Source: Nilaparvata lugens (lineage: Eukaryota; Arthropoda; Insecta; Hemiptera; Delphacidae). From it: a stretch of DNA of 64,000 bases. The position numbers were made by a program, and so were the translations under genes. Positions 21,680-33,424 of this stretch are shown piece after piece (position 1 is the stretch's first letter; every line of letters begins with the position of its first letter). Under the pieces are notes generated by a model. That model did not search any database, was not told the origin of the DNA, and was given only the letters and a program-made list of their open reading frames with translations. Location of the stretch: positions 1,632,405 to 1,696,404 of the forward strand of contig NC_052505.1 of NCBI RefSeq assembly GCF_014356525.2, given 5' to 3'.

Positions 21680-22605
21680 GAAAATTATGATATACTCTAG
21701 TTTAGGAGGATTATCATGTCATGTCAAAAAATCAGATTATGTTGATCAAATCGATTAAAAACTGTCAAGCTAGATAAAATTTCTCGCTAATTGATTATGA
21801 TTACACAGCTGGAAATAATTCTGTCTCTCTCCCACACAGGCACACGCATCTTCTGTTATCGAGAGACGACGAAATTATCATCGGTTTTCCAAGGATGAAT
21901 TATCCTTTTAATGTCGTTCAGCGAGTTTTCCCAAGGATGAGACCTGGTGCAATCTAATCTTTATATCATAAACCTACTATGTTCCAAATCTCGTGAAAAT
22001 CGTTGGAGCCGTTCTCGAGATCCGTTAAACATGGATAACCAGATGAAAAGTAGACAGATATAAAAATTCATTCATTATAATTAATTTATTGTATAAAATA
22101 ATGTAATCATAATACAATTATGACATTGGAGGAAAAACTAGGCTGAACCTGCACTATTTCTCTCCAAAATTTTGATAAAATGTTAATGTTGTCCAAAAGA
22201 TAAGGTTATGTAATCACACACTGCTTCGTTACTTGATTTTCAGTCCAGGAATGATGATTTAAAATTTTGAATTTTGAAGGTTGGTTTTATACTCTGAATG
22301 AATCACAGAATGTATCACAATGAATTAAAAACTTTAGGAATATTTCACTTATTTAAAAAATTTGAATACAAAATCTAAAACCTAATCACTATTCGTTATT
22401 CACAGAATCTTTATATCATAAACCTACTATGTTCCAAATTTCGTGAAAATCGTTAGAGCAGTTTTCGAGATCCGTTAAACATAAATAACCAGATATAAAA
22501 ATAACCAGATATAGAAATAACCAGATATAAAAATAACCAGATATAAAAATAACCAGATATATGAATACAGAAATCGCTCGCTTAATATAATAGGATTTGT
22601 AACAT
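21680..22605 (+). repeat. Two 3' fragments of element F with a short tandem array
   Basis: 21680-22070 and 22400-22605 match the 3' half of F. At 22487-22565 the AACCAGATATAAAAAT unit (about 18 bp) is repeated five times, an expansion of a motif present once or twice in other copies. Confidence 0.55.
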
Positions 22606-23940
22606 TATCAGAGAATATTGTAAGGAGGAAAACTATTATAACAAAAGAGAACAGAATAACTAGAACTTTAATGAGTCTTCAACATATACATTTAAACAAA
22701 ACAAGATTAATTTTATTATAAAAACATGATTGATATGAATTAATGGGGAAAACACTCGCTTGCTGCTAATGATGATTCGATCTTTGTGGTTATGGAAAAT
22801 AAGAACAATGATTTTATCTCCAGTGGTCACCTACCTTTTGAATATGGCTTCCCCCTTTGGAATCCACTGGTTTAATCGCGACTTTACAGTTAGTATTTCA
22901 AAAGAACAAAAATTAACTGAACCAATGAATAGGCTCAGAACCCGTCTCCCTTAACAATACAATTATTTTTAAACTGCCCGATCTGTGACAGAATAACTGT
23001 ATTATAAAACGAAACGAAATCTAGCCTTTTTCACTGGATCAGCCTGACATTACTCACAGTCCTAACGAACGAGCTCTGCCCAAAAGTCGAATTTTTAGTA
23101 TTAATACAAACTCAGTCAATGCCAAACATGAAAGCCATTTCAAATACATATTTTTATCTGTCGCACAAGCGGCACGTTTGTTATTAGAAACAAAAGAGAA
23201 GCTACGTTAATTTTGACAACAAATGAAATAAACAATCTTTCTTTCGATGACTAAGATTGTTCAAAGACAAAAACACTGTTCATTGATTTTTTTTAATTTT
23301 AAAACTCTAAAATCCTGATCAATATTAGATAAATATATGATTCATATATATGTCCCATATGACCAGGTGACACATCACCCATCCCGCTGAAAGACTCCTC
23401 CCTGAGTCTGTAGTCAAGAGGGGAACAAAAAAAAAATTCTAGTGTTTGATTTTGGATAAATACCATCAAATCTTCACCAAGAATAGTATCGAAAGGTGAA
23501 ACATCAGTTCAATTAAATTTCCATAACTCCACTAGAATTTGCCATCAGATTTCGATACTCTCCTCGATCCACTGATAGGTTCCAATGCGAGAAGTTCACT
23601 TTTCCACGGATGGAAAACTCGATTGCACGCTTGTGGGTCTGTTGGCCGGTGAGGGGAAAAAGCAAAGACCCTAATAGCATCGCAGAGCAAGAAGCCAACC
23701 GAGCTTGATCCCAGATTTATAGTTTATAGAGCAAGTTAACGTTCAACCGGTGTACATAAGCTGTGCTCTTGCCAATGGCCGGATCCCACTTAATCTTGCC
23801 ATACTTTGTGTGCAGCATTCCACTTAATTTTCAGTCTATCTTATTGATTAAGGCTACCCACAGTCGAGAGGGTAGCCTTTCAGACCTCTCGGTCAGAACT
23901 CTCCGCAAATGCGTTCTGTATCGCGGTCAATACTGATACG
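22606..23940. other. Non-coding stretch, no recognised gene
   Basis: I see no repeat with clear ends, no RNA gene and no convincing exon. Around 23500-23880 the base composition is more balanced than the surroundings. An ATCTCCAGTGG... frame at 22760-22954 has no recognisable domain. Confidence 0.3.
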
Positions 23941-24048
23941 ACCAGTAGTTCTGTGAACAGTAGACCTCGCGCAGTTGAAAACCACAGCCTCCTCTAATAC
24001 TCTCTCCATCAGAGTGAATAATGTCCTGACGTGTCGGTGTCGGTGTGA

Positions 24049-25032
24049 TTGACCGAGCAAAGTGAGGTCTAAGATTCAAATCGACGGTTTGGCATTTCTC
24101 TTAATGTTTGAATGTTTGAATTCTTGAATGTTTGAATCTTGAATCTTCAAATGTTTGAATTTTGAGTTTTTGAATTTTTGAATTTTGAATTTTTGAATTT
24201 TTGAATTTTTGAATTTTGAATTTTTGAATTTTTGAATTTTGAATTTTTGAATTTTGAATTTTTGAATTTTTGAATTTTGAATTTTTGAATTTTTGAATTT
24301 TGAATTTTTGAATTTTTGAATTTTGAATTTTTGAATTTTTGAATTTTTGAATTTTTGAATTTTTGAATTTTTGAATTTTGAATTTTGAATTTTGGAATTT
24401 TTGAATTTTGAATTTTGAATTTTTGAATTTTGAATTTTGAATTTTTGAATTTTTGAATTTTGAATTTTTGAATTTTTGAATTTTTGAATTTTGAATTTTG
24501 AATTTTTGAATTTTTGAATTTTTGAATTTTTGAATTTTTGAATTTTGAATTTTTGAATTTTTGAATTTTTGAATTTTGAATTTTTGAATTTTTGAATTTT
24601 CAAATTTTTAAATTTTAAATTTTTGGATTTTTGAATTTTTGAATTTTTGAATTTTGAATTTTTGATTTTGAATGTTAAATGTTGATATGTTTATATGTTG
24701 CGCATTTACGGCGAAACGCGGTAATAGATTTCCATGAAATTTGACAGGTATGTTCCTTTTTTATTGCGCGTCGACGTATATACAAGGTTTTTGGAAATTT
24801 TGAATTTCAAGGATAATATCAAAGGAAAAAGGAGCCTCCTTCATATGCCAATATTGAGTAGAAATCAGACTATAGAATTATTCATCATAAATTAGCGTGC
24901 ATCATAAATAAAGTGATTAAATAGATGTGCGTGAAGCCAGTCTATTGCTGTATTTCCATAAGGTCTATAGTTTCAATCAGGTACTTGTGGATGAGAATAC
25001 TGCGTGAGGTCTACTGTTCACAGAACTACTAG
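24049..25032 (+). mobile_element. Helitron-like family A element with expanded internal array
   Basis: A|TTGACCGAGCAAAG at the left and ACTACTAG|T at the right. It is 984 bp instead of about 410 because the internal TGTTTGAATGTTTGAATG region has grown into a GAATTTT/GAATTTTT array. Both ends are intact. Confidence 0.8.
24105..24672. repeat. GAATTTT(T) minisatellite
   Basis: About 70 units of GAATTTT or GAATTTTT, flanked by GAATGTTT units that are the ancestral form in other Helitron-like copies. The minus strand is stop-free for 175 codons (Lys-Phe-Lys-Asn-Ser repeats), which is a by-product of the repeat and not a gene. Confidence 0.9.
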
Positions 25033-25369
25033 TATATAACTATACAATTAAAAAGGAAAACAAAAGAAAATAATATCACACTTTATTAAATATTCACGAC
25101 GATTCAGTATAGCTAATAAGATTAGAAGAGAACGATGTTTGAATTAGATCCAGGAAAGTTAGTGAAGGGGTATAAAAAAGAGGTATGAAAACTATGCTAC
25201 TATCATCAAAAGCTTACCGAGTTCAAAGCAGAGAAAAGTCGGGAGAAAATAATAATAATACTTCGAGTTATCAATTGCATGCCTCATCGCTTGCAATCAA
25301 TAGTCCACACGACAGCTGATTTTTTACCAAGTTACATTGAGATATAAATTGCATGCGTTAATCCACTCG

Positions 25370-25722
25370 ACACTGATCTATGATTGATAATTTAAAGTCT
25401 GATTTTCACGGTGATATTGGCGTTCAAAGCAGACTCCTTCCTTTTGTATTATCCTTACTTTGCATAGATGGGGCGGAGCTCCTGAAATTTTTACAGATAT
25501 GGGACTTAAAACAGTTGATAGAGCTTATCAATTTTAGGTATGAATTTAATCGAAATCGTTGGAGCCGTTTTCGAGAAAATCGCAAAAAACCTTGTTTTTC
25601 ACAACATTTTATCCATTTCAGCCACCATCTTGGAATGCATTTGATCGAAATTGTTCGTGTTGGATCCAAATATTGTAAGGACTTCAAGATCCAAATTTTT
25701 GCAAGGAAAGTAAAAAAAAACA
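25370..25722 (+). mobile_element. Fragment of element H
   Basis: Matches the middle of the H copies at 39498 and 43105 (CTTTGCATAGATGGGGCGGA, TCGTTGGAGCCGTTTTCGAG) and ends GCAAGGAAAGTAAAA. The open frames of about 100 codons on both strands are repeat-derived. Confidence 0.55.
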
Positions 25723-25734
25723 TAACATAAAACA

Positions 25735-27735
25735 ACAAAAAGTAGGTGCCTAGAGGATTTTTCCTTCAGTTTTATTCGATCTTATCCATTCCTTAATCTC
25801 GCAAATTAGTTTTTTCTGTGGCTCATATTGGCAACAAAATGGTATCATGACAAACAAAGAATTTGATTTGAAAAAATGAGTATTGTGTACAGTCTCTACT
25901 CCACAAGTAATCGAGTTGTCTCACATTGAACCTCCCATCCCACTTGTAATAATACAAGTCTGGAATGCTCGTAATATTTGGAGCATTGTGAGTGTATATG
26001 ACAGAGGCCAGACACTATGGAATGTTGATGAATTAGTGGGCAAATGGTGTATTCGACCTCATTCGTGGTTCAAGATGAAAATTTAGCTCGTAGCACAATA
26101 TCACTCCGCGGTTATTATAATACAACAAGAAACAAGGAAGTCCAAAGTTGAAACAAACTATTTTGTTCTCTAGAAATAGTCGTATTCATGATTTTCAATA
26201 AAATGATTTTGAAATAAATAAATATTTCCAGTCAATGTCTCAGATGAATACACCGGTTATGAACCAAAGTTGTAATTATGTGGTGACTTTTATGCAATTA
26301 CTAATGGAAAATACTAGCTTGAATTATGCATAAAGTTTTCAGAACGAGGAAATTCATCATCGAATACATAAAACATACATATAGTTACATGAATACATAT
26401 ATGCAATTCAGGGAAAATAGGTGTGAAGTCGAAGGAATTACAAGGGATAGAGTGATTATAGAAGAGAAGGGATTATGAGGGAGGGACACGAATTGAATTG
26501 GTAATCCAGTCGGCAGACAAAACTACTCTAATAAACCTGCATTCGAAATTTCTAGGTAGGTAGAGTAGTAGAATTTCAAGGGAGGTTCTTGTGAATATAT
26601 GGCATGCAGCAATACTCACAACCTTATGTGTAAGTTTAGGCGTGAAGGAAATTTGCATAGGACTCAGGTAGAAGGCTGTAATCGGGCGATGATTTGACGG
26701 TTATCTACTTCTCCATCTTCTTCTTCTTCTTCTTCTTCTTCTTCTTCTTCTTCTTCTTTTTCTTCTTCTTCTCTTCTTCTTCTTCGTCGTCTTCTTTTCC
26801 TTCGTCTTCTTATTCTTTACACTCTGCGTTGAAAATTGAAAATGGTTCAACATGATTGAGCATGGTTGGTGTCATAAAGCTCAATAAACTCATTTATTTT
26901 TCGAAGTTGATTTAATAATCATAGGATTTTTAATAATAGATTTTTCAAGGATTATCAAGCTAGAATTATTTTAATATTACCACAAACGAGCAAAGTCAGT
27001 CTGCTTTCTTCTCATGGTGTTATGAGAAGTTTTCACGGCTATTGGATGGTTTATTTTGTATTTTTACTTGATATCTAGAATTTTGTACTTGGAAGGCAAT
27101 CAGATCATGACAAGAGTAAAACTATTCAATCACCAACGCACTTCAATTCTATCTGAACTCCCATATGAAGGTTCCACATCCCATTAGCCTTTCATCAGGT
27201 TCAAGTAAAGTGTAAATCTTGTAAAAGGTTCCTTTGGAAAAGAATCAAAATTTAAACTTCAAAACTGAGTATAATGCTTTTTCTACATCCATAGTGTTGA
27301 GTATCTTATACCGGTGAGCCTTGGTAATTTTAAGTGAACTGCATTCATAAGTTTAACCGGAGGTTATTATTTCTATGCCGGAGTAATCAACTAGTGCTCT
27401 GCTGTGGTGACTTTTTAGAGAAAACCTTAATCGGTGAAATACTTTCAATTAGTCTAGTAAGTAGTGTCGGAATACAAGACTATATCTTCAAATCAGATAG
27501 GATAATACGTGAATCTGTATACTGTTGATAAAATACAAGGTATGATCTTTCATCAAAAAAATCTTGATCATTGAAAATAAACATTTAATTATTTTAGTGG
27601 AAAGTTTCCGCATCCTAAACGAATCTTTCAATTCAGATGGAATAATGGATGAATCTGTACTGTTTTCGGTTTTTCAGATGTTGGTTTGTCTGATTGGTGA
27701 GAATCATTGTAATTTATGACTTTTATATGAAAATC
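25735..27735. other. Non-coding stretch with a TTC microsatellite
   Basis: No gene or bounded element recognised apart from the (TTC)n tract at 26709-26813. A frame at 25883-26086 has no ATG start or known domain. Confidence 0.3.
26709..26813. repeat. (TTC)n microsatellite
   Basis: More than 25 TTC units with a few TTT, CTC and CGT interruptions. Confidence 0.9.
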
Positions 27736-27738
27736 TTG

Positions 27739-28397
27739 TTGACCGAGCGAAGTGAGGTCTAAGATTCAAGTCGATGGTTTGGCATTCCTCTTGATGTTTA
27801 AATGCTTAAATGTTTATATATTGCGCATTTTCGGCGAAAAGCGGTAATACATTTTTATGAAATTTGACAGGTATGTTCCTTTTTTAATTGCGCGTTGACG
27901 TATATACAAGATTTTTGGTAATTTTGAATTTCAAGGATAATATAAAAGGAAAAAGGAGCGTCCTTCATACGCCAATATTAGAGTAAAAATCAGACTAAAG
28001 AATTATTCATCATAAATCAGCTGTCAAGTGATTACACAGATGTGTGGAGAAGCCAGTCTATTGCTGTATTTCCATAAGGTCTGTATAGACTGGCTTCTCT
28101 ACACATCTGTGTAATCACTTGTCAGCTGATTTATGATAAATAATTCTATAGTCTGATTTTTACTCTAATATTGGCGTATGAAGGGGCTCATTTTCCCTTT
28201 TATATTATCCTTGAAATGCAAAATTTCCAAAAACCTTGTATATACGTCGACGCGCAATTAAAAAAGGAACATACCTGTCAAATTTCATGGAAATCTATTA
28301 CCGCGTTTCGCCGTAAATGCGCAACATATAACATATAAGCATTAAGAGAAATTCCAAACCGTCGACTTGAATCTTAGACCTCACTTCGCTCGGTCAA
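27739..28397. mobile_element. Head-to-head Helitron-like dimer (palindrome)
   Basis: Two family-A 5' portions in inverted orientation, TTGACC at 27739 and GGTCAA at 28397, meeting near 28082 within AAGGTCTGTATAGACTGG. Both arms lack the CTAG 3' end. Each arm is about 310-340 bp and highly similar to the other. Confidence 0.75.
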
Positions 28398-28416
28398 TTA
28401 TAATTGCAATTAATAA

Positions 28417-28592
28417 AAACTTGTAGTACCTTTATTGAAAACTCTAAAATATTTTAACGACAAGTTTCGACCATTGGTCATTTTAAAGTTTAACATTTTC
28501 CAAGTTAGACATTTTAACTTGAGAATGACCAATGGTCAAAGCTTGTCGTTAAAATATTTTAGTTTTTGATAAAGGGTACTACAAGTTTTTAT
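28417..28592. mobile_element. Palindromic element with hammerhead-like arms
   Basis: Ends AAAAACTTGTAGTACC and the inverse, about 175 bp, nearly all paired. Each arm carries GACCAATGGTC next to CGAAAC or a derivative and TTGTCGTTAAAAT. The order of stems and the GAAAC box resemble hammerhead ribozymes of Penelope-like terminal repeats. Confidence 0.5.
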
Positions 28593-28739
28593 ATTGTTTT
28601 AATTAATTTGAATTAAGTAGCCCATTCAAGTGGAGTGATTCTATTATAATTGTGTATGTTTTTTGAGAAAATAAATCCTAATTTGAATTTGAATGATTTT
28701 GATTAAATTTTCTTCCTGGAGACTCTTGAAAGAGTATAA

Positions 28740-28904
28740 AGGTGCGTACAGATTTACGCGCCGCGAACATGAGAAATTCACTTTTAATCAGCTGATGCCA
28801 AGCTTTTTATATCTGTATCTTACCGTTTCTGTGAAAATACAGATATAGTCAGCTGATTAAAAGTGAATTGCTCATGTTCGCAGCGCGTATATCTGTACGC
28901 ACCT
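28740..28904. mobile_element. MITE family C, complete, TAA flanks
   Basis: AGGTGCGTACAG to TGTACGCACCT with TAA at 28737-28739 and 28905-28907. About 165 bp, the best-preserved copy in the window. Confidence 0.75.
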
Positions 28905-28929
28905 TAAGAAATCGTCAAGGATTATTTGT

Positions 28930-29140
28930 CAACAAAATAAAAGAATACATATGAAAATAATTATATACATCACATTCCACAATGTACATCACAATTTAAT
29001 TCTGTATTAGTTTTGATATCCGGTGTCAAATTTGTAGGGTTTCAACAAAATAAAAGAATACATATGAAAATAATTATATACATCACATTCCACAATGTAC
29101 ATTACAATTTAATTCTGTATTAAATTTGATATCCGGTGGT
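28930..29140. repeat. 113-bp tandem duplication
   Basis: Two near-identical units starting CAACAAAATAAAAGAATAC at 28930 and 29043, both ending with TTTGATATCCGGTG. Confidence 0.85.
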
Positions 29141-29215
29141 TTATTAGTGAGAGTCATGAGATAAATAGAGGAGAACTCACAGTTGCTGAGTCGACAGACG
29201 TGGAAGGTAGACGCG

Positions 29216-29345
29216 AGCAATTCTGGTGACGTCCAGTACAGATCAGTGTGCTACTTGTTCGTCGCCTGAGCGAACTGTGTTCCGGGAGCGCCGCAGCGCG
29301 CCGCGTCTGAGCAGGCGCCGTTTGTACCCCTCTAAGCCCCCCCTC
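29216..29345. promoter_or_regulatory. CpG-rich island, possible promoter or exon
   Basis: Contains GGGAGCGCCGCAGCGCGCCG and several other CpGs in an otherwise AT-rich region, plus GATCAGTG near 29241 that resembles an insect initiator. No TATA box and no convincing reading frame. Weak call. Confidence 0.2.
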
Positions 29346-29747
29346 ATCAGGAAAATTCCCTTCCACTTTACCCCTCCAACCCCCTCAAGCTCAATCCTTA
29401 TACAACTGAGAATCAGCCCCACCACTTTCCTACTATATCTGAGCAGCTCTCCATCAGATTACACTGATTTACTTTCAGCCTACTTCATTTTATAAATCAA
29501 TAATTTGATCTTATCTATGTATATAATTATTTTACTTTATCAATTTTCTGTTTTTTTTTCTCTTACATATTCATATATTAATTAAAACTTTTACAATATT
29601 TCCATTAATGAATAAATCCTTAGTTTAATTAATGAAATTAACGTATCATATACAGTCTTTATAAAATTCATATCATATACAGTTCAATAATATTTTCTTA
29701 GTCTATATTATGTAAATTCATCTATAATTTTGCTATATTGTGAGCTA

Positions 29748-30362
29748 TATATTATATATGGCACTCACTCGCAGAACTAAAAATCTACCGGACTAAAAAC
29801 GTTCAAATTTGGTAGGTATTCAGTTGGCCCTTTAGAGCGCAATAAGAAATCTTTTGGCAATATTTCAACTCTGAGGGTGGGTTTTTAAGGGTTTCAAGTT
29901 CGTCTTCTAGCATGTATATTCTACTTATTCTCATAATTATAATTTTAAAATGTCCATACCATATGTTAATATAGAACTATAATCTAGAGAGAGTACCTCT
30001 TCGAACAGTGTGTTAACTGGAACTAACAAATAATTTTGTCAGGTTGGCATTAAGTTGAGTTGACTTTGTTAGGTTGGCACCAAGTTGAAGATTGAAATTT
30101 ATTTATCGCGGAAAAATTGATTGGGCACTGCTACTTCAATCAGAGCTATTCCTGGGAATAATATATTACTAGCCGTCAGGCTAGATGTTTAGTCTGGACC
30201 CCCGTCTGGATCGTCCTAACATATGATAAAAATGCTCAAATGGAAAATGCAGGCGAGCGAAGCGAGCCTGCTGATCTCATTCTTGGACGATCCAGTCGGG
30301 GGTCCAGGGGTGGAGTCCCCAGGGTAGACGGATATGGCGAGCGAAGCAAGCCTGACGGCTAG
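29748..30362 (+). mobile_element. Helitron, family B, A^T insertion
   Basis: Starts TATATTATATATGGCACTC and ends GACGGCTAG before T. The empty site (GTAAGCTA|TTGTATAAAGTG) is at about 42462-42480; here it reads GTGAGCTA, element, TTGTATATAAGTG. The 3' end carries GAGCGAAGC-rich near-hairpin sequence just before CTAG. The last 190 bp form a palindrome, since ACTAGCCGTC is found inverted at 30170. Confidence 0.75.
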
Positions 30363-30462
30363 TTGTATATAAGTGTATAAGCCAGTATATATTGTAATCT
30401 ACATAAATAGAGTACTCAATCAATCAATCAATCAATCATCCCTTAGAACACCCTCCCAATAT

Positions 30463-30570
30463 AGTGAAGTCCACCTTATAATGGCAATGTTTGATTAGCA
30501 ACAGTATTGCTATCCTTGTCTATCATTCAACAAAGCGGTTAGCGCTATCTCATTCTTGCTTTGCTCGTAT
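30463..30570. mobile_element. TIR MITE family B, left half
   Basis: TATAGTGAAGTCCACCTTAT start, truncated after GCTATCTCATTCTTGC. The matching inverse half is at 31108-31278, beyond a Helitron-like insertion. Confidence 0.55.
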
Positions 30571-30695
30571 CTGGAAATTCAATTGGGTAGTATAATCATG
30601 GAGAAAGCATAGCATAACTTATGATATCCTTCCAGTAAGGGATAATCTAAAGAGGTACTCATCTATTCTACTTTCCATAACGAACTGCTAGATAA

Positions 30696-31106
30696 TTGAC
30701 CGAGCGAAGTGAGGTCTAAGATTTAAGTCGACGGTTTGACATTTCTATAATATTTAAATGTTTGAATGTATAAATGTTTATATATTGCGCATTTACGGCG
30801 AAACGCGGTAATAGATTTTCATGAAATCATTTTGATCATTTTTTAATTTTGCATCGACGTACATACAAGGTTTTTGGAAATTTTGCATTTCAAGGATAAT
30901 TTAAAAGGAAAAAGGAGCCTCCTTCATACGCCAATATTATAGTAAAATCAGACTATAGAATTATTCATCATAAATCAGCTGACAAGTGATTACACAGATG
31001 TGTGGAGAAGCCAGTCTATTGCTGTATTTCCATAAGGTCTATAGTTTCAATCAGGTACTTGTGTATGACAATACTGCGTGAGGTCTACTGTTCACAGAAC
31101 TACTAG
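30696..31106 (+). mobile_element. Helitron-like element, family A, complete
   Basis: A|TTGACCGAGCGAAG to ACTACTAG|T, 411 bp, no duplication of flanks. It separates the two inverted halves of family-B MITE sequence. Confidence 0.8.
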
Positions 31107-31107
31107 T

Positions 31108-31278
31108 AGTTGAGATTGAATACTTTCTTAATTGATTATTGATTCTACATGGTTAAAAGACGATCTGACAACAGTGCAAAGCGAGGAAGAAATAGATCTA
31201 CTCGCTTTGTTGAATGATAGACAAGGATAGCAATACCATTGCTAATCGAAACTGCCATTATAACGTGGACCTCACTAT
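31108..31278. mobile_element. TIR MITE family B, inverted half
   Basis: Ends with the inverse terminal repeat AACGTGGACCTCACTATT and carries ATAGACAAGGATAGCAATACC, the reverse complement of the usual left half. Confidence 0.55.
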
Positions 31279-31400
31279 TCAACTGATCAACTCTCTCCAT
31301 CCCTCAGAACCCCCCCTACTCTAACTGAGCATCTCAGAGCCCCCCTTACTATGACTGAGCGTTTCTCCACCCTTAAAACCCCCTCTTATAACTGAGCATC
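31279..31400. repeat. Short C-rich tandem units running into the gap
   Basis: Three diverged units of about 35-45 bp (CTCAGAACCCCCCCTACTC, AACTGAGCATCTC), cut by the gap. Confidence 0.55.
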
Positions 31401-31500
31401 NNNNNNNNNNNNNNNNNNNNNNNNNNNNNNNNNNNNNNNNNNNNNNNNNNNNNNNNNNNNNNNNNNNNNNNNNNNNNNNNNNNNNNNNNNNNNNNNNNNN
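31401..31500. other. Assembly gap (100 N)
   Basis: Exactly 100 N, a conventional placeholder for unknown length. It follows a short C-rich tandem repeat, which may be why assembly stopped. Confidence 1.
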
Positions 31501-31589
31501 AATAATCTTTTTAGAATTTGATAAATTGATACTTTCATGATTACCTTGCTGATGAGAGGCTAACACCAATGACCATGATACTAATTTTC

Positions 31590-31839
31590 ACTTTCCTTGC
31601 CCTATTACCATAGGTAGGAAAGTATTGCTTTCCAAAAAAAATTAAGGACCCCCAATTTCTTAATTTCTCTATACGTTTCAAGGTCCCCTGAGTCCAAAAA
31701 CATGATTTTTGGGTGTTGGTCTGTGTGTGTGTATGTGTGTTTGTGTGTATGTGTGTGTGTGTGTGTGGTGTGTGTGTGGTGTGTGTGTGGTGTGTGTGTG
31801 TGTGTGTGTTGTGTGTGTGTGTGTGGTGTGTGTGTGTGT

Positions 31840-31881
<42 letters not shown>

Positions 31882-32833
31882 TGTGTGTATGTGTGTGTGT
31901 ATGTGTGTATGTCTGTGAACACGATACTCCATTCCTAATTAACCGATTGACTTGAAATTTTAAACTTAAGGTCCTTATACCATAAGGATCTGACAATAGA
32001 AATTCAATAAAATTCAATTCAAGATGGCGGAAAAAATCTCGGATAATTACTAAAAAACCATGTTTTTCACGTTTTTCTCAACGGCTCTAACGATTTTCTT
32101 CAAATTTATACCATGGATAGCTATTTATAAGCCCTATCAACTGACATGAGTCTCATTCCTGGGAAAATTCCAGGAGCTCTGTAATATTCTTGAGAAAAAT
32201 GGCGGATAATGACTAAAAAACCATGTTTTTCACGGTTTTCTCGAAAACGGCTTCAACGATTTTCTTCAAATTTATACCATTGATAGCTATTTATAAGTCC
32301 TATCAACTGACATGAGTCTCATTTCTGGGAAAATCTCAGGAGCTCCGTAATATTCTTGAGAAAAAAGGCAGATAATTACTAAAAAAAACCATGTTTTTCA
32401 TGATTTTCTCAAAATTACTTGACCGATTTTTTCAAATTCATACCCTGTATAGTTATTTATCAGCTCTATCAACTGGCATGAGTCTTTTCCCTGGAAAACT
32501 AATGGGGTTACACCCCATCCTTGAGAAACGTGTAGTGCATGAGGTAGGTAGGTAGAGCAGAGTTTATAAAAAGAACACAGTCATAGTCTAGATATTTCAT
32601 CTGTAGAACAGCTGTTTTGACGACTTTGAAAAAATCATCGAATTTCACAATTTACACAAAGGAAAAAGTACTCTGAAAACAATATTATATATACACATAT
32701 AAAGTAGTCTGATCGTAGTAGCAAATATTTTGCCGCCAATCGTCATAATGTTATTCCCCTAAATTATTCTCGTCTAAGAATGAGGCTTACAGTTCAATGA
32801 GCAAGGAAAGTTGTGTGAGTGTACCACACCAGA
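31590..32833 (-). mobile_element. Element H with TG microsatellite and internal triplication
   Basis: Reverse copy of an element whose ends are TCTGGTGTGG...ACTTTCCTTGCC and GGGCAAGGAAAGT. The 12-bp ACTTTCCTTGCC and GGCAAGGAAAGT are exact inverses. A TG/TGTGGTG tract is at 31723-31913. A block of about 178 bp (ACCATGTTTTTCACG..., TATAGCTATTTATAAG) is present three times between 32040 and 32520, once in other copies. Open frames of His-Thr or Cys-Val repeats are microsatellite by-products. Confidence 0.65.
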
Positions 32834-33019
32834 TTTTTTTATTGGATCAATCAATCAATCAATGAGAAAAGTATCAGTTACAAGTTGGATGTAATTCACG
32901 TCTTGAGATTGGCCTGTTGAGTGTGTCACTGGTGGATCAAGACCCAATATAGGATCGGGACTTGACACAGTATTGCTAACTGATGGAGGATCGGGACCCA
33001 ACACAGAGTTGTTGCTCAG

Positions 33020-33368
33020 TTGCTGAAGGCAAAAGTGCTTATCAGTGCAGACTACCGGCGGAGGGACGGTGGAGTCAATCGAAATTCAGACCGGGTTCCA
33101 AATGACTCCCTCTCGAGGTCCGTTCAAGTGTGCAATTTTCTTTTCGCCCGCCTTGAACGCGTTCCGATACAATGCCTCGTGTGCATGACACCCACATGCT
33201 CTTCCCCGCACATTGTTGCAAAAATACTGAGGGAAAATTTCCATTCATATTGTTGGGATTGTCTGGTTGTGACAAACTGAATTTTGATACTTTACCTTCG
33301 GAAATTTCGAAGACTATGATTGCCGCACTCTCAACTCAACAACGTTTCTAAACGTTCCCAGGCCAGAC
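33020..33368. other. GC-balanced stretch, no recognised gene
   Basis: 33045-33215 has several CpG and no repeat signature. An 86-codon frame (33020-33280, plus) and a 66-codon frame (minus) overlap; neither has a recognisable domain. It could hold an exon, but I cannot support one. Confidence 0.2.
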
Positions 33369-33424
33369 TATAGTGAGGTCCACGTTATAATGGCAGTGTT
33401 TGATTAACAATGGTAATCGCTATC

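Noticed and set aside
24076..24603. 175-codon frame of Lys-Phe-Lys-Asn-Ser repeats on the minus strand
   Set aside because: It is the translation of the GAATTTT(T) array, stop-free because the unit has no stop in that frame.
25380..25738. Pair of roughly 100-codon frames on opposite strands
   Set aside because: Part of element H, which is non-coding in the other copies.
31541..32017. His-Thr and Cys-Val repeat frames on both strands (also at 40056-40384)
   Set aside because: Products of the TG/CA microsatellite in element H; no conserved flanking domain.
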